This document shows, piece after piece, positions 17,558 to 27,604 of a DNA stretch of 64,000 nt. The notes below the pieces were generated by a model. The model was given only the letters and a program-made list of their open reading frames with translations. It was not told the origin of the DNA and searched no databases. The first letter of the stretch is position 1, and each line of letters starts with the position of its first letter. Made by a program: the position numbers and the translations under genes. This DNA is from JADKHC01 sp047600805 (GTDB taxonomy: Bacteria; Verrucomicrobiota; Verrucomicrobiia; Opitutales; Opitutaceae): contig JASGKG010000001.1 of the NCBI GenBank assembly GCA_047600805.1, forward strand, positions 2,294,001 to 2,358,000, read 5' to 3'.

Positions 17558-18010
17558 ATGAACAAAACCTACAAAAGCGCCATCGACCTCTGGCTGGCCC
17601 TTATCCTTGTCGGTGTGCCGCTGTTTATCGTTTTCACGGGCGTCAGCGTCGCGTTCGGCTTCCATCTCCTGCGCTGGCATGAGAATTGGGGGCGCATCGC
17701 CGGAATGGTTTTTGCCGGGAGCGGCTTGTTATTGGGCGGGGCAATCACAGCCCTGACGGTCCCTTGCCGCTATATTCTCGACCAGGCCGAGCTGCACATC
17801 CAATGCGGAATTTTTCAGTCGACCGTGGCGTACCGCTCGATCCGTCGCTTGGAGCTTTCCTGCAGTTTGTGGGTGGCGCCCGCCCTTTCGTTAAATCGCG
17901 TGAAGATCGTGATCGATGACGGATTTTACGTCGTGTCTCCGCGCGATCGCCTTGAGTTTGTGCGCGATCTGCAGGATCGCATCGACCAGCAGCCCTCGTC
18001 GACGACCTGA
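17558..18010 (+). CDS. Membrane protein with a PH-like (YdbT-type) domain
   Basis: A 150-residue protein of unknown function. Two hydrophobic spans (about residues 12-32 and 45-67) are followed by a soluble region with the strand pattern of bacterial pleckstrin-homology domains: RYILDQAELHIQCGIFQSTV, AYRSIRRLELS, and a final DDGFYVVSPRDRLEFVRDLQ, which is typical of short PH_10-like domains. It sits 2 bases after the methyltransferase-like gene. Confidence 0.7.
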   Translation: MNKTYKSAIDLWLALILVGVPLFIVFTGVSVAFGFHLLRWHENWGRIAGMVFAGSGLLLGGAITALTVPCRYILDQAELHIQCGIFQSTVAYRSIRRLELSCSLWVAPALSLNRVKIVIDDGFYVVSPRDRLEFVRDLQDRIDQQPSSTT

Positions 18011-18067
18011 AGTCGCTCACGGCTTGCGCTGGCGAACAATCTTCGCCACCCCTATTAGCTTCTTCAC

Positions 18068-19066
18068 ATGAGTCATCTTCACGGTCGTATTCTTGTCACC
18101 GGCGGTGCCGGTTTCATCGGCAGCGCGCTCGTCTGGGCACTCAACCGCCGCGGCCTCACGAACATCGTGATCAGCGACCTCCTCGGCCAGGACGAGAAAT
18201 GGAAGAATCTCGTGCCGCTCAAATACGCCGACTACATTGAAGCCGGACCTTTCCGCGAAGTTGTGGCGAAGCAGCCCAACGCCTTCGGCAAATTCTCGGC
18301 CGTTTTCCATCTAGGTGCCTGTTCGGCCACGACAGAAAAAAACGCCTCCTATCTAGTCGACAACAATTTTGCCTACACCAAGGAACTCGCTGCCTGGGCG
18401 CTTTCACAACAGGCGCGTTTCATTTACGCATCGTCTGCAGCGACCTACGGCGACGGCGCACAGGGCATGGACGACAAGAACGCGAACCTCGCGGCTCTTC
18501 GCCCGCTCAACATGTACGGCTATTCGAAGCACCTTTTCGATTTGTACGCCCAGCGCGAAGGCTTTCTTAACTCAATCGTAGGGGTAAAATACTTCAACGT
18601 CTACGGCCCGAACGAGGATCACAAGGGCGACATGCGCAGCCTGGTCAACAAGGCTTACCAGCAAATCATCGAAACCGGCAAGGTCCGCCTCTTTAAGAGC
18701 TACAAACCGGAGTACAAGGACGGCGAACAGATGCGCGATTTTCTCTACGTGAAGGACGCGATCGAAATGACGATCCACTTCGCAGAGACAGCCACCGATG
18801 CCGGCGGCCTCTACAACCTCGGCTCAGGCGAAGCGAATACTTGGCTCACACTCTCCCGCGCGATCTTTGCCGCACTCGGACGCGAGCCAAACATCGACTT
18901 CATCGAGATGCCCGAAATCCTGCGCGGCAAATATCAGTATTACACCAAAGCCGACATTTCGAAGCTCCGTGACACCGGCTATTCGCGCGCGATCACCCCG
19001 CTCGCCGAAGCAGTGCGCGACTACGTCCAGGGCTACATGGTCGCCGGTAAAAAGCTGGGCGACTAA
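18068..19066 (+). CDS. hldD: ADP-L-glycero-D-manno-heptose 6-epimerase
   Basis: Converts ADP-D-glycero-D-manno-heptose to the L-glycero form for the LPS inner core, in the cytoplasm. This 332-residue extended short-chain dehydrogenase has VTGGAGFIGSALVWALN for NADP binding, the catalytic pair Tyr150 and Lys154 in NMYGYSKHLFDLYA, and the HldD phrases HLGACSATTEKN, KYFNVYGPNEDHKGDM and FKSYKPEYKDGEQMRDFLYV. Its presence argues for a heptose-containing LPS core. No other LPS core gene is in the window. Confidence 0.96.
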   Translation: MSHLHGRILVTGGAGFIGSALVWALNRRGLTNIVISDLLGQDEKWKNLVPLKYADYIEAGPFREVVAKQPNAFGKFSAVFHLGACSATTEKNASYLVDNNFAYTKELAAWALSQQARFIYASSAATYGDGAQGMDDKNANLAALRPLNMYGYSKHLFDLYAQREGFLNSIVGVKYFNVYGPNEDHKGDMRSLVNKAYQQIIETGKVRLFKSYKPEYKDGEQMRDFLYVKDAIEMTIHFAETATDAGGLYNLGSGEANTWLTLSRAIFAALGREPNIDFIEMPEILRGKYQYYTKADISKLRDTGYSRAITPLAEAVRDYVQGYMVAGKKLGD

Positions 19067-19138
19067 GTCGGCCTGCCTACTTTCCGACAAAGGTTCGGCT
19101 TCGTTCCGAGCGCGTCCCTGCGTCAGATAAACGCCCAC

Positions 19139-19612
19139 TCAAGCCCGCATCAATCGCGCGAATTCCTCCGGCGTGATTGTATAGGCTTTTCCGAACCCGC
19201 CGACCCAGCGAACCGAAGTCGGGGCAATGGCAAACAACCAGAAATCGGCAAAATCGAAGATAGGCAGCGCATCGGGAAACTTTTTCACGTACAGCTCCTT
19301 CGCTCTCTCTTGAAACAGGTCTTCTTTCGAAATCGCACGTGCCACTCCCCCGACGGTCAGACGTGGAAGCGCCAACGTCGACGACTCCGTTTCCTCGGGC
19401 GCTGTGATCAAAAGACTCACGCGCGGCTCCGCGAGCATATCGCTGGTGTGCGTCGCAAGCCGACTCACATGGATGAGGAAAGCGCTCTCATCACAGTCAA
19501 ACGCAAAGGGCACCATCGAGACAAACGGCGCGCCCTGATGCAGCGTGGCCAAGGCGGCTGTGCGTCGGCTCCTCACCAAATCTCGGACCGGGGTTTTGAC
19601 AGAATCGTCCAT
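19139..19612 (-). CDS. Pyridoxamine 5'-phosphate oxidase-like (HugZ-type) protein
   Basis: A 157-residue split-barrel flavin-binding domain. The N-terminus VRDLVRSRRTAALATLHQGA and PFVSMVPFAFDCDESAFLIH follows the HugZ/PPOx pattern, and FWLFAIAPTSVRWVGGFGKA is typical of the C-terminal part of HugZ-like proteins. Members bind FMN, F420 or heme; the sequence alone does not decide which. It is convergent with hldD and lies upstream of nothing it obviously partners. Confidence 0.8.
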   Translation of the reverse strand: MDDSVKTPVRDLVRSRRTAALATLHQGAPFVSMVPFAFDCDESAFLIHVSRLATHTSDMLAEPRVSLLITAPEETESSTLALPRLTVGGVARAISKEDLFQERAKELYVKKFPDALPIFDFADFWLFAIAPTSVRWVGGFGKAYTITPEEFARLMRA

Positions 19613-19721
19613 CGTTGTCGTCGCGAATCCTGACGGTCATCTTACTTCCGTGGCCAGTTAAAACCGCCGTCGCGCGTAGGTTCATCGATTTCCCCACACC
19701 GGGCTAAACATTTCCACCACC

Positions 19722-22001
19722 TCAGCGTTCGACAACAAACCTCACACGCGCGGACAGTCCGCCGCCCACGGCTACCACTTCGTGCTCGCCGAGTTCAAGT
19801 GCCCAAAGCCAACGATTGCCGCTCCGCGCCACTTCACGTCCGTCGATCTTCCAACGGATCGTCTTCTCCGGCAGACCCGTCGCTTCCAAACTCAGTTGCT
19901 GTTGCTCGGCCGGAAGCTGGCGGTCGAGCATGTACTGCCCGCGATCAGCCGGGCAGCGAATAACCAACTTTTCGCCCTCCGCCACAAGCGCTCCCAAATG
20001 ATTGTAAGCGCTCGCACACCACGCAGCGTACTCCGCAGGCAACACCAGGCTGGTTCCACGGTCGTCCGTCCTCAACCACACGTTAGCGCTTTCGCAGGGT
20101 TCGGTTCCTGGCAAAAAATACTCCTTCACCTGCCCCGGACTCGCCCCCGTCGGCAAACGACCCGTAAGGCGACAAACCTCCAAGTGGGTAATGCCGGACA
20201 ATTCATCGGGCCGAGTCATACCATCGTCTTGCTCCAGAAGATCAATGACTTCACGCCACAAAGGCGCAGCCGCTTCGATGGAGCTGGTCGACTCCATCGG
20301 GCGACCATCGAAGTTTCCGGCCCACACGGCCACCGTATGTTCAGCGGTCGCTCCCACCGTCCAGGCATCATGAAAACCCGAGCTCGTTCCTGTCTTGCAT
20401 GGATAACGTTTCGCCGTAGCCAAAGGCGAACCTCGGCCAAACGCACGTCGACGCGCGTCGTCATCGCAGAGGATATCGGCGATAATCGCGGCCGTTTGCG
20501 GCGACGACACCGCACGCACGCGGCTCGGGTCGTTGGCGAGCATACGCCAAGTCGCAACTTTGCCGCCCTGCGCGAAGCCCGAAAAGGCCGCGGCCAAATC
20601 GAGCAGACGCACCTCGGCATTTCCGAGGATTAAACCCGCGCCGTAGTCATCGAGATCTCTGGGGAAGCAAAATCCCCACTCACCCAATCGATGAAAAAAC
20701 GGCCGCGCTCCCACTTTGGCGAGCGTGTAAACAGCGGGAACGTTTAACGAGTTTCCTAGCGCCTCGCGCAATCGCACAGGACCAAGATAACGCTCGTCAA
20801 AGTTTCTCGGATCGTAATCGACAAACGTCGCGCGTATCACGTCCGGAGTATCCGGCAACACACTCGCCGCTGTGAGTAAACGCCGCTCGATCGCTTCCGC
20901 GTAAAGAAACGGCTTCAATACCGAACCACAACTGCGCGCCAGCAAAGCGCCATTGATCTGGCCGTCGGTCGAATCATAGCTCGCGGACCCTACCATCGCC
21001 AACACTCCACCGCTCCGATTATCCAGCACTACAGCGGCGGCCTGGCCAACACCTCGGCCACGCAACTGCTCGACATGCTCCTTAACCAGTCTCTGCACTT
21101 TCCGCTGCAAGGCCAAATCGAGCGTGGTTTCCACACGTCCGCGTTGGTTCTTAACACGTTTTTCGAGCGCATCCACAAAATGCGGAGCCGCGTTTGTCTC
21201 AGACCGATGTTCCACCGGCGGAGGAGCTGAAGCGAGCAGTGCCTCCATCCGTTTGTCGAGCACGTCACGCTGCTGCAGCTGCGCAATCACCCGTTTGTAG
21301 CGTTTTTCTGCACTCTCCGGGCGCTTCCAAGGATTAAAGCGCGTCGGAGCCTGTGGCAGTGAAACGAGATAAATTGCTTCTGCCAGCGTAAGGTCTCGGA
21401 GTTCCTTCGAAAAATACGCGCGTGCCGCAGCTTTTATTCCTATCCTACGGTTCCCGTAATCGATGCTATTGAGATATTCCTCCAAAATCCGTTCGCGACT
21501 CCATTCTCGCGTCAAGCGCACTGCAGCAACCATCTCGTAGGTCTTGTCAAATAAGCGCCATCCGCTTCGTCCGCGTGTGTTTTTGATCAGCTGTTGTGCG
21601 ATCGTCGAACCGCCCGAGAGCAAACGGAACGCCCAAACGTCCCTTCGAATCGCAGAAAATAGCCCGATAAAATCCACCCCGCTGTGCGACCAGAAGCGAT
21701 GATCCTCCAGCGCAACGGTGATTCGCGGAATCCAAGGCCCCATTTCTGCGAGCGTCGCTGCCTCTGCGACTCGCGCGCGCTTGCTACCGATTGTCGCAAT
21801 TTCAGCCCCTGAGCGATCCACCAAAACAGTCGTGTCATTCATCGGCCGGACGAGGTTTTCCGGCAACGACACGAACCAACTAAAAAGCCATAACGAAAAA
21901 AACAATAGCAGCGCCCCTATCGTGCCGAGCCGCCCCATTTTTCGAGCGACTGCCGCAATTATGGCGCAGAGGTTTTTCAATTTTTCACGACGGCTTTTCA
22001 T
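19722..22001 (-). CDS. pbpC: Penicillin-binding protein 1C
   Basis: Bifunctional class A-like peptidoglycan synthase, 759 residues, anchored by one N-terminal span (about residues 24-45). The glycosyltransferase domain shows ALEDHRFWSHSGVDFIGLFS and GGSTIAQQLIKNTRG. The transpeptidase domain has the SxxK Ser in SCGSVLKPFLYAEA, the SxN motif in GNSLNVPAVYTL, and CKTGTSSGFHDAW. A C-terminal beta domain (the BiPBP_C type) ends the protein. The ATG at 22001 overlaps the stop of the alpha-2-macroglobulin gene as ATGA, giving translational coupling. An upstream in-frame ATG at 22040 would extend further into that gene and is less likely. The pairing with alpha-2-macroglobulin is conserved in many Gram-negatives. 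Confidence 0.95.
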   Translation of the reverse strand: MKSRREKLKNLCAIIAAVARKMGRLGTIGALLLFFSLWLFSWFVSLPENLVRPMNDTTVLVDRSGAEIATIGSKRARVAEAATLAEMGPWIPRITVALEDHRFWSHSGVDFIGLFSAIRRDVWAFRLLSGGSTIAQQLIKNTRGRSGWRLFDKTYEMVAAVRLTREWSRERILEEYLNSIDYGNRRIGIKAAARAYFSKELRDLTLAEAIYLVSLPQAPTRFNPWKRPESAEKRYKRVIAQLQQRDVLDKRMEALLASAPPPVEHRSETNAAPHFVDALEKRVKNQRGRVETTLDLALQRKVQRLVKEHVEQLRGRGVGQAAAVVLDNRSGGVLAMVGSASYDSTDGQINGALLARSCGSVLKPFLYAEAIERRLLTAASVLPDTPDVIRATFVDYDPRNFDERYLGPVRLREALGNSLNVPAVYTLAKVGARPFFHRLGEWGFCFPRDLDDYGAGLILGNAEVRLLDLAAAFSGFAQGGKVATWRMLANDPSRVRAVSSPQTAAIIADILCDDDARRRAFGRGSPLATAKRYPCKTGTSSGFHDAWTVGATAEHTVAVWAGNFDGRPMESTSSIEAAAPLWREVIDLLEQDDGMTRPDELSGITHLEVCRLTGRLPTGASPGQVKEYFLPGTEPCESANVWLRTDDRGTSLVLPAEYAAWCASAYNHLGALVAEGEKLVIRCPADRGQYMLDRQLPAEQQQLSLEATGLPEKTIRWKIDGREVARSGNRWLWALELGEHEVVAVGGGLSARVRFVVER

Positions 22002-25000
22002 CGCACATGAACGACGCCACCGTCGCTGATTCCAGACCATCGCGCGTCGTACATCGGCGCGATCGTCACGCCCGGCCAGCGAAAGTCGCCTGACGACGTG
22101 ACACGCACCAAAACCGCGTAGCTACGCGGACCGGGCTCGACCGAATCGAAATACCACAGCGTCCGGTCATCGCGTTTCTCCCAATGAGACAGGTACAAAG
22201 ACGAGCCATCGTCGCCACTTTGTAACTGATCCGCGCGCGTCGTATGAAAATACTCCGGATCAACCGTCTCGAAGGCCGCAGGCAGAGACTCTTCCATCGC
22301 CACATACGATTGTGGCCGCTCCGCCCACACCTTGAACGTCACCATCACTTCGTCGCCGATTGCATAGGGCCGCTCGGACGAGCCAACACGTTCCGCCGCA
22401 GTTAAATTTTTCAAGCAGCGCTCTACCCGAAAACCACGATCCGTCCGCTTTTCTGTTTCCTTCAACCAGTATTTCGCCCGCAAAAAATAGGAACGTGCGA
22501 CCGGCTGCAGATTTGTTATTCCGCTCCAGCGTTGGGCAACTTCAGGAAAGGTTCGCGCGTACCAGCCGGTCGAAAGTCCGTCAGCCGAGTGCACGGCGTC
22601 GTCCGGCTGCGGCCCATTCACCAGCACTTCGTGTTCACGGTCCACTTGCACGAGCGCCCTAAACGCCAGCAAGAGCCATAAATTTTCCTGCGTGGAAAAA
22701 TCCCGCGACGACGCCATCAGGTCGGCAAGCGCCTTACGTTGCGCCGTACGCTCGGCCTCCGTCCAGGCTCTTCCTTCGATTTCGGCGCCCGCACAAAAGC
22801 GAAGAGCTCGCGTGCGTCGCTCCGAGTTGAAGAGCTTGAAATCGAAGACGCTCGCCACCGGCTCCCGTCCCAATTCGGTCAGCAGCTGTTTCTTTTCTTC
22901 CGGCAAAATGCCGAACCGATGTAACGCCAAGGCGAGATACGCGCGTCCGTCGTCGCCGAGTCCGTCGCGCTCTTGGTAAAGCTCAATCGCCTCCACCTGC
23001 GGTTTCGCGGCCGGCTCTGTTGAGGACAGAACCATGAGCGCAAATGCTCTCAGCGGCGGCACCGCTCGCACACCGTTCTGTTTGCGCACGATCCGGTTTA
23101 GCGCGGTCTTCAGTCCGTTCGCCAGAGCAGGCGAAATTTTCATACCCGCTCGCTGCGCTTCGACCACCGCCCAAGCGCTCTGAATCGTCACGAACGTGTT
23201 CGGCGTTGTTCCGCCGGGCCAATACGCCAGATCGCCCTCTGGCAATTGCGCGCGTGCAAGGCGAAACATTCCCTCACCCACTCGCTTGCGGTATTCCGGC
23301 TCGCGATCCTGTCCATCCGGCAGCGAGCGCAACAAATCCGACATCATCGCGTACGCCAGAATTCGCGCAGAAACCTGCTCAGAACAGCCGTGAGGATACT
23401 CCAATACGCTCGGCAGTCCTTCCAAAACCGGCAGCCACGGCGAACTCGAAAGAACCAAGTCGCACGAACCATTAGCCTTGGTCCAAAGTGATGGCACGAC
23501 CGCGGTGAAATCCAGTGGCGCGTTCGTAATCTGCCCCGCAATGCTTTCGTGCCGCACCACCGACGGCGGATACACAGGCAATTCAACGTCGAAGTCATCG
23601 CGTAAAAAAGCGTCCGCGGAATCCGTCGGCGCCACCGAAAACCTCACACGCAACCGCGTCGCTTCGTTGCCCACCTGCACCCGCAACACCACGGCGTCCG
23701 GCAGTCCTTGTTTAAGGTCACGCGTGTTGTTTGGCGGTGTTACAAGTTCGGCTCCTTCCAACTCATATTTGAAGCGCACCGGTAGAACGTTCGCGGCTCG
23801 TTGACGCAGGACGACGCGCAGATCAACCTCATCTCCATTGCGCACAAAACGCGGGAACGCCGGTTCCGCCTGAAGCTTGCGGGCGACACGCAGCATTTTT
23901 TGGCCGCGACCAAAACGATCGGCTCCGTGGTGCACCACCGCGACGATGCGGTAGGCTGTTAGGTTGTCGGGAGCATTGAAGTTGAACTTCGCCTCGCCAT
24001 TCGCATCCGTAACCAGACGTGTTTGCCAAAAAGCCAGCGTTCTAAACTTCGACCGAACATACTGAGACCGCCACAACGCACCGCCATCGCCAAGGAGAAA
24101 TCCTTTTTGAAAGAGTGGATCGTCCACCGGTCCTTGCTTGAATTCGTCGATTCCGCTCCACGTGCCAACTTGATGCTCGACGAACGGGAAAAAGACCTGG
24201 CGCGGATCCGGCAGGGTCCACCTGCCATAGCTCAATACCGACTCGTCGACCGCAAAAACCGTGACTTCTGCACCGGCCAACGCCTTGCCGAAGCCAGTTA
24301 TTTTTACCACACCGCCTACAGGAGAACCTGGCTCAACTTCCTCTGCCAAAAGGTTTGTTTCCACATGCAAATCGAGTTCCGGCCGATCTACGCGCAGGAC
24401 GCAAGAACCGATTCTTTCCGCCGCCTCTCCTTCCGACACAGGTCTAAACAAATAAACCGACACGTGGGCGTTCGGATGCATTTCGGTCGTGACGGGAATC
24501 TCAATTGCAGAAGCGTTGGCCGGGAGATCGACTGATTTACTGTAGAGTACCCGGTCGGTTTCGACGGTTACCCAGCATTTACCTCCAAACGGGGCGAGCA
24601 GCGCCACGCGAGCAATGTCTCCGGGGCGATACGTGTCTCGATCGGTTTTGAGCTCAACACTGGCGTCGTCCCACTGAGCATACTCCGCGCAAGAGGGGCC
24701 GTACACATACGCCTCCTCACTGGCGCGCGGCGCGTCGTCGCCGTCCCCGAGTGTCGCCACGGCGACATACCGTCCCGGTTTTTCCACGGTGATCAATTCG
24801 TGATGACGCGCTTGTACGTCGCGTTTGAATACGGACGTATACAGTGACGTGTTGCGATATTTGACGACGCGGCGCGAGACCAGCTCACGGACGCTCTTCC
24901 CGTCGACGCGAAAAATTTCAACCGTAAGCGGCGTGTTGGATACCGAGACACCGTCTTGGTTGAGCGCGTCAACCCACAATTCTAGTTCGCGTTCTTTCCG

Positions 25001-27604
25001 GCTCGTCTGCAGGCAAATCGCCGGCTGTCCTGTTTTAATCCCTATGATTTGGTTCGCTTCCGCAGTCACTGTCTGGCCGTCAGCTGCGAGGACCGATATC
25101 TCCCACCGCACGTTGACGAAGGCGTAGCGTGCCTTTGCGGAAAACATCGCCTTGCTTTCGATCACGACGGATCCTGACGCGTCGAGGACAGCTGTGCCGT
25201 CGTACATGATGCCCTTGGCTTCAGCTTCCTGAGTTTCGCGTTCCTCCCGAGTGAGACACCAGTAAGGCCTCCGCAACGGCGAGCCAGGCGAATGATAATC
25301 CGAGGTCTGCAGAGAAATACCTCGCTCCTCTCCGCTCACGTACGGCACGTGGCCCGTCCAAATCGCCCGCCAGCGCACCAACGCTTTTGCATTGGGCGCA
25401 CCGTGGAAATAATTGGATACCACGCGGACATGAGAACAGTTCGGCACACCCGAACCTTCAGGAAGAGCTTCGACTTGAAACGCCGGCGCGCGAAATTCAT
25501 CCACCTTGATCTCGCAGGTCCGGCCAAACGCCGTGAGCGCGTAGCGTCCGAGCGCGACACCGGTAGGAAGAACGATCTCTGTTTCCCACGAACCCGTTGG
25601 GCTCATTAACGCGTCCCCACTCAGCAGCGTTTCCTCAGTGCCAGCGCGTCGAAGTACCCACGCTACCGGTTTTCCGGTATCGGGTAGCCGCAGTTCACCC
25701 GTCGCGTCCACGTCCCGCACGATGCCTTCCACTTTGATCGTTTCGCCTGGGCGATAGATTGAACGATCGGTAAACAACCACTGCCTCTTCCCAACAGCCT
25801 CTGGGTAACGCTCCGCTTCGCCATTCCACCGATAAAAATACGCACCGTGCCCGCGCAACGGCACCGGGTGCGCCGAGGTCCGTCCGTCTCTTTCCACCAA
25901 CGCCATGGCGATTGGCAGCTCTTTGCCTTTCCCATCGACGGTGAAGTTGCCGCCGTCGTCGCTCTCAATGTTGCTGAGCAGGGCGCCGTCGTCGCCAAGC
26001 AGTTGAATGCGCGACCGACCGACCGGATCACCGCTCACCACGTCGAACAACCGACCGAGCAGGGCACGCGGCGTGCTTTTCCAAACGAGGAACTCGCGAT
26101 TCACGAAAAGCAGCGCCCGGTTTCCCGCGGTTCGTCCATCGTTCGCCAGCCCGGCGATTTCCAACAGGTACACACCCGGCGCGATTTTGCCGGGGCTAAA
26201 TTCAATCGTGCGCTCGACCTCAGCATCGCCACTCGATGCCGCTATTTGTCCTTCCGAAACAACCGGCAGCTTCAAAGCTGGCACAAGCAACTCCGTTTGA
26301 TCGAGGCGCAAGTCGCTTGTTTCTTTTCCGGTATCTGGATCCACGTTGCTCCGGTCGCGATATTCGTTCAACCGCGTGCGAACCGTGCCAATCAGATCCC
26401 GAGGAATTTCAGCCAGCTTCCACGCAAGCACGCCCGTGTTCACTTGGACAAAATTCACGGTGAGCCCGTTCATCGCAGGTGTGGTGAGAACACTCCGTTC
26501 GAGAATGACCGCCGCTCGTTTCGCCGGAAACGTCGCCTTCCAATGTTCTGGTTTTTCAAGCGAATACCCCGTCCAACCCCGAGTGCCAGCCGTAACAGCG
26601 ACGTCGTAACGCAGGCCCCTGGAAAAATCGCCGAACACACGCACCTCGTTTCCGCGTGTCACCACTCGGCGGATACGCACCTCCGGAGTCGTTTGCACGG
26701 GCACTGGGGGTACGCTCCCGGCTTCGATGTTCTGATTGTACGCGACCACCAGAAACGTTCCTTCCTTCGGCTGGTGAACCGCTCCCACGGTCGTGATTTC
26801 CATGGGCCTCGTGCGACCAAGCGCAAAAACGTACGGATACGCGAGCCGTACCTTTCCGTTCAGGCAGCAGGTATTTTCCACGAGCAATTCAAAGTGGCGG
26901 CCGGCCGCGAGCGGCCGCTCTGGCATAACATCGAAACAGGTCTTTGATCCAATTTCCTCGTCTGTCACCAGGCGCACTTCGGTGCCGGTGACGCCTCGTC
27001 GTTCGTCGCGCCACGTCACTGAGCGCGCGACTTCGTCGGCGTCGACGGGGTGCGAAAACCGCAAGCGTACCGTTGGCTTCGCTGGCAAATGAGTGTTGGA
27101 GTCGTTGTCGTCCTCGTCATCGCCCCAGCGGTTTTCCATTTTCACACTAAACCGCTTCGGCGCCCAACGAACTCCCCAGCCGGGAATCCGTAAGACTTTT
27201 CCGGCCGCATCGACTAGATTCGGAATAAGCGTGAGCCGGTATTCAGTTTCTGGTGACGCATCTTCCTGAAACCTAACTTCACCTTGGGTTTCACTCACCC
27301 ACTGAAAGGCAAACGGTATAGCGGGCGAGATCCGCACCGGAGGATTCGCCACAGCTTTCTCCAACGCTTCCGCACCGACCATCTTAACCGGAAACGACAT
27401 TCTCACGACGTCGTCCTTACGAATCGATTCGTCTGCCCTTTCTGAATAGCGCCGATACGCAAGTTCCTGCTGGATTTGCATCCCGCCAGCGCGGTTGTCC
27501 AGCGCCGGGAGAGCGGGCCGACTCCAGAATTGCTGCGGTCGACACGAAACAAAGACAAGTCCCGCCAACGACAACCATAATACGTAGCTAATATTCCTAC
27601 TCAT
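21998..27604 (-). CDS. Bacterial alpha-2-macroglobulin family lipoprotein with thioester motif
   Basis: A 1868-residue periplasmic protein. The N-terminus MSRNISYVLWLSLAGLVFVSC ends in a plausible lipobox Cys, so it is probably lipid-anchored. The body contains macroglobulin-like domains (for example RSIYRPGETIKVEGIVRDVD and DRDTYRPGDIARVALLAPFG), then the helical thioester domain with Cys1407 in EYPHGCSEQVSARILAYAM. This CxEQ motif can form the internal thioester that traps proteases. Bacterial A2Ms are thought to protect the cell when the envelope is damaged, with PBP1C repairing the wall, which fits the ATGA overlap with pbpC. The start also overlaps the preceding gene as ATGA. Confidence 0.94.
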   Translation of the reverse strand: MSRNISYVLWLSLAGLVFVSCRPQQFWSRPALPALDNRAGGMQIQQELAYRRYSERADESIRKDDVVRMSFPVKMVGAEALEKAVANPPVRISPAIPFAFQWVSETQGEVRFQEDASPETEYRLTLIPNLVDAAGKVLRIPGWGVRWAPKRFSVKMENRWGDDEDDNDSNTHLPAKPTVRLRFSHPVDADEVARSVTWRDERRGVTGTEVRLVTDEEIGSKTCFDVMPERPLAAGRHFELLVENTCCLNGKVRLAYPYVFALGRTRPMEITTVGAVHQPKEGTFLVVAYNQNIEAGSVPPVPVQTTPEVRIRRVVTRGNEVRVFGDFSRGLRYDVAVTAGTRGWTGYSLEKPEHWKATFPAKRAAVILERSVLTTPAMNGLTVNFVQVNTGVLAWKLAEIPRDLIGTVRTRLNEYRDRSNVDPDTGKETSDLRLDQTELLVPALKLPVVSEGQIAASSGDAEVERTIEFSPGKIAPGVYLLEIAGLANDGRTAGNRALLFVNREFLVWKSTPRALLGRLFDVVSGDPVGRSRIQLLGDDGALLSNIESDDGGNFTVDGKGKELPIAMALVERDGRTSAHPVPLRGHGAYFYRWNGEAERYPEAVGKRQWLFTDRSIYRPGETIKVEGIVRDVDATGELRLPDTGKPVAWVLRRAGTEETLLSGDALMSPTGSWETEIVLPTGVALGRYALTAFGRTCEIKVDEFRAPAFQVEALPEGSGVPNCSHVRVVSNYFHGAPNAKALVRWRAIWTGHVPYVSGEERGISLQTSDYHSPGSPLRRPYWCLTREERETQEAEAKGIMYDGTAVLDASGSVVIESKAMFSAKARYAFVNVRWEISVLAADGQTVTAEANQIIGIKTGQPAICLQTSRKERELELWVDALNQDGVSVSNTPLTVEIFRVDGKSVRELVSRRVVKYRNTSLYTSVFKRDVQARHHELITVEKPGRYVAVATLGDGDDAPRASEEAYVYGPSCAEYAQWDDASVELKTDRDTYRPGDIARVALLAPFGGKCWVTVETDRVLYSKSVDLPANASAIEIPVTTEMHPNAHVSVYLFRPVSEGEAAERIGSCVLRVDRPELDLHVETNLLAEEVEPGSPVGGVVKITGFGKALAGAEVTVFAVDESVLSYGRWTLPDPRQVFFPFVEHQVGTWSGIDEFKQGPVDDPLFQKGFLLGDGGALWRSQYVRSKFRTLAFWQTRLVTDANGEAKFNFNAPDNLTAYRIVAVVHHGADRFGRGQKMLRVARKLQAEPAFPRFVRNGDEVDLRVVLRQRAANVLPVRFKYELEGAELVTPPNNTRDLKQGLPDAVVLRVQVGNEATRLRVRFSVAPTDSADAFLRDDFDVELPVYPPSVVRHESIAGQITNAPLDFTAVVPSLWTKANGSCDLVLSSSPWLPVLEGLPSVLEYPHGCSEQVSARILAYAMMSDLLRSLPDGQDREPEYRKRVGEGMFRLARAQLPEGDLAYWPGGTTPNTFVTIQSAWAVVEAQRAGMKISPALANGLKTALNRIVRKQNGVRAVPPLRAFALMVLSSTEPAAKPQVEAIELYQERDGLGDDGRAYLALALHRFGILPEEKKQLLTELGREPVASVFDFKLFNSERRTRALRFCAGAEIEGRAWTEAERTAQRKALADLMASSRDFSTQENLWLLLAFRALVQVDREHEVLVNGPQPDDAVHSADGLSTGWYARTFPEVAQRWSGITNLQPVARSYFLRAKYWLKETEKRTDRGFRVERCLKNLTAAERVGSSERPYAIGDEVMVTFKVWAERPQSYVAMEESLPAAFETVDPEYFHTTRADQLQSGDDGSSLYLSHWEKRDDRTLWYFDSVEPGPRSYAVLVRVTSSGDFRWPGVTIAPMYDARWSGISDGGVVHVR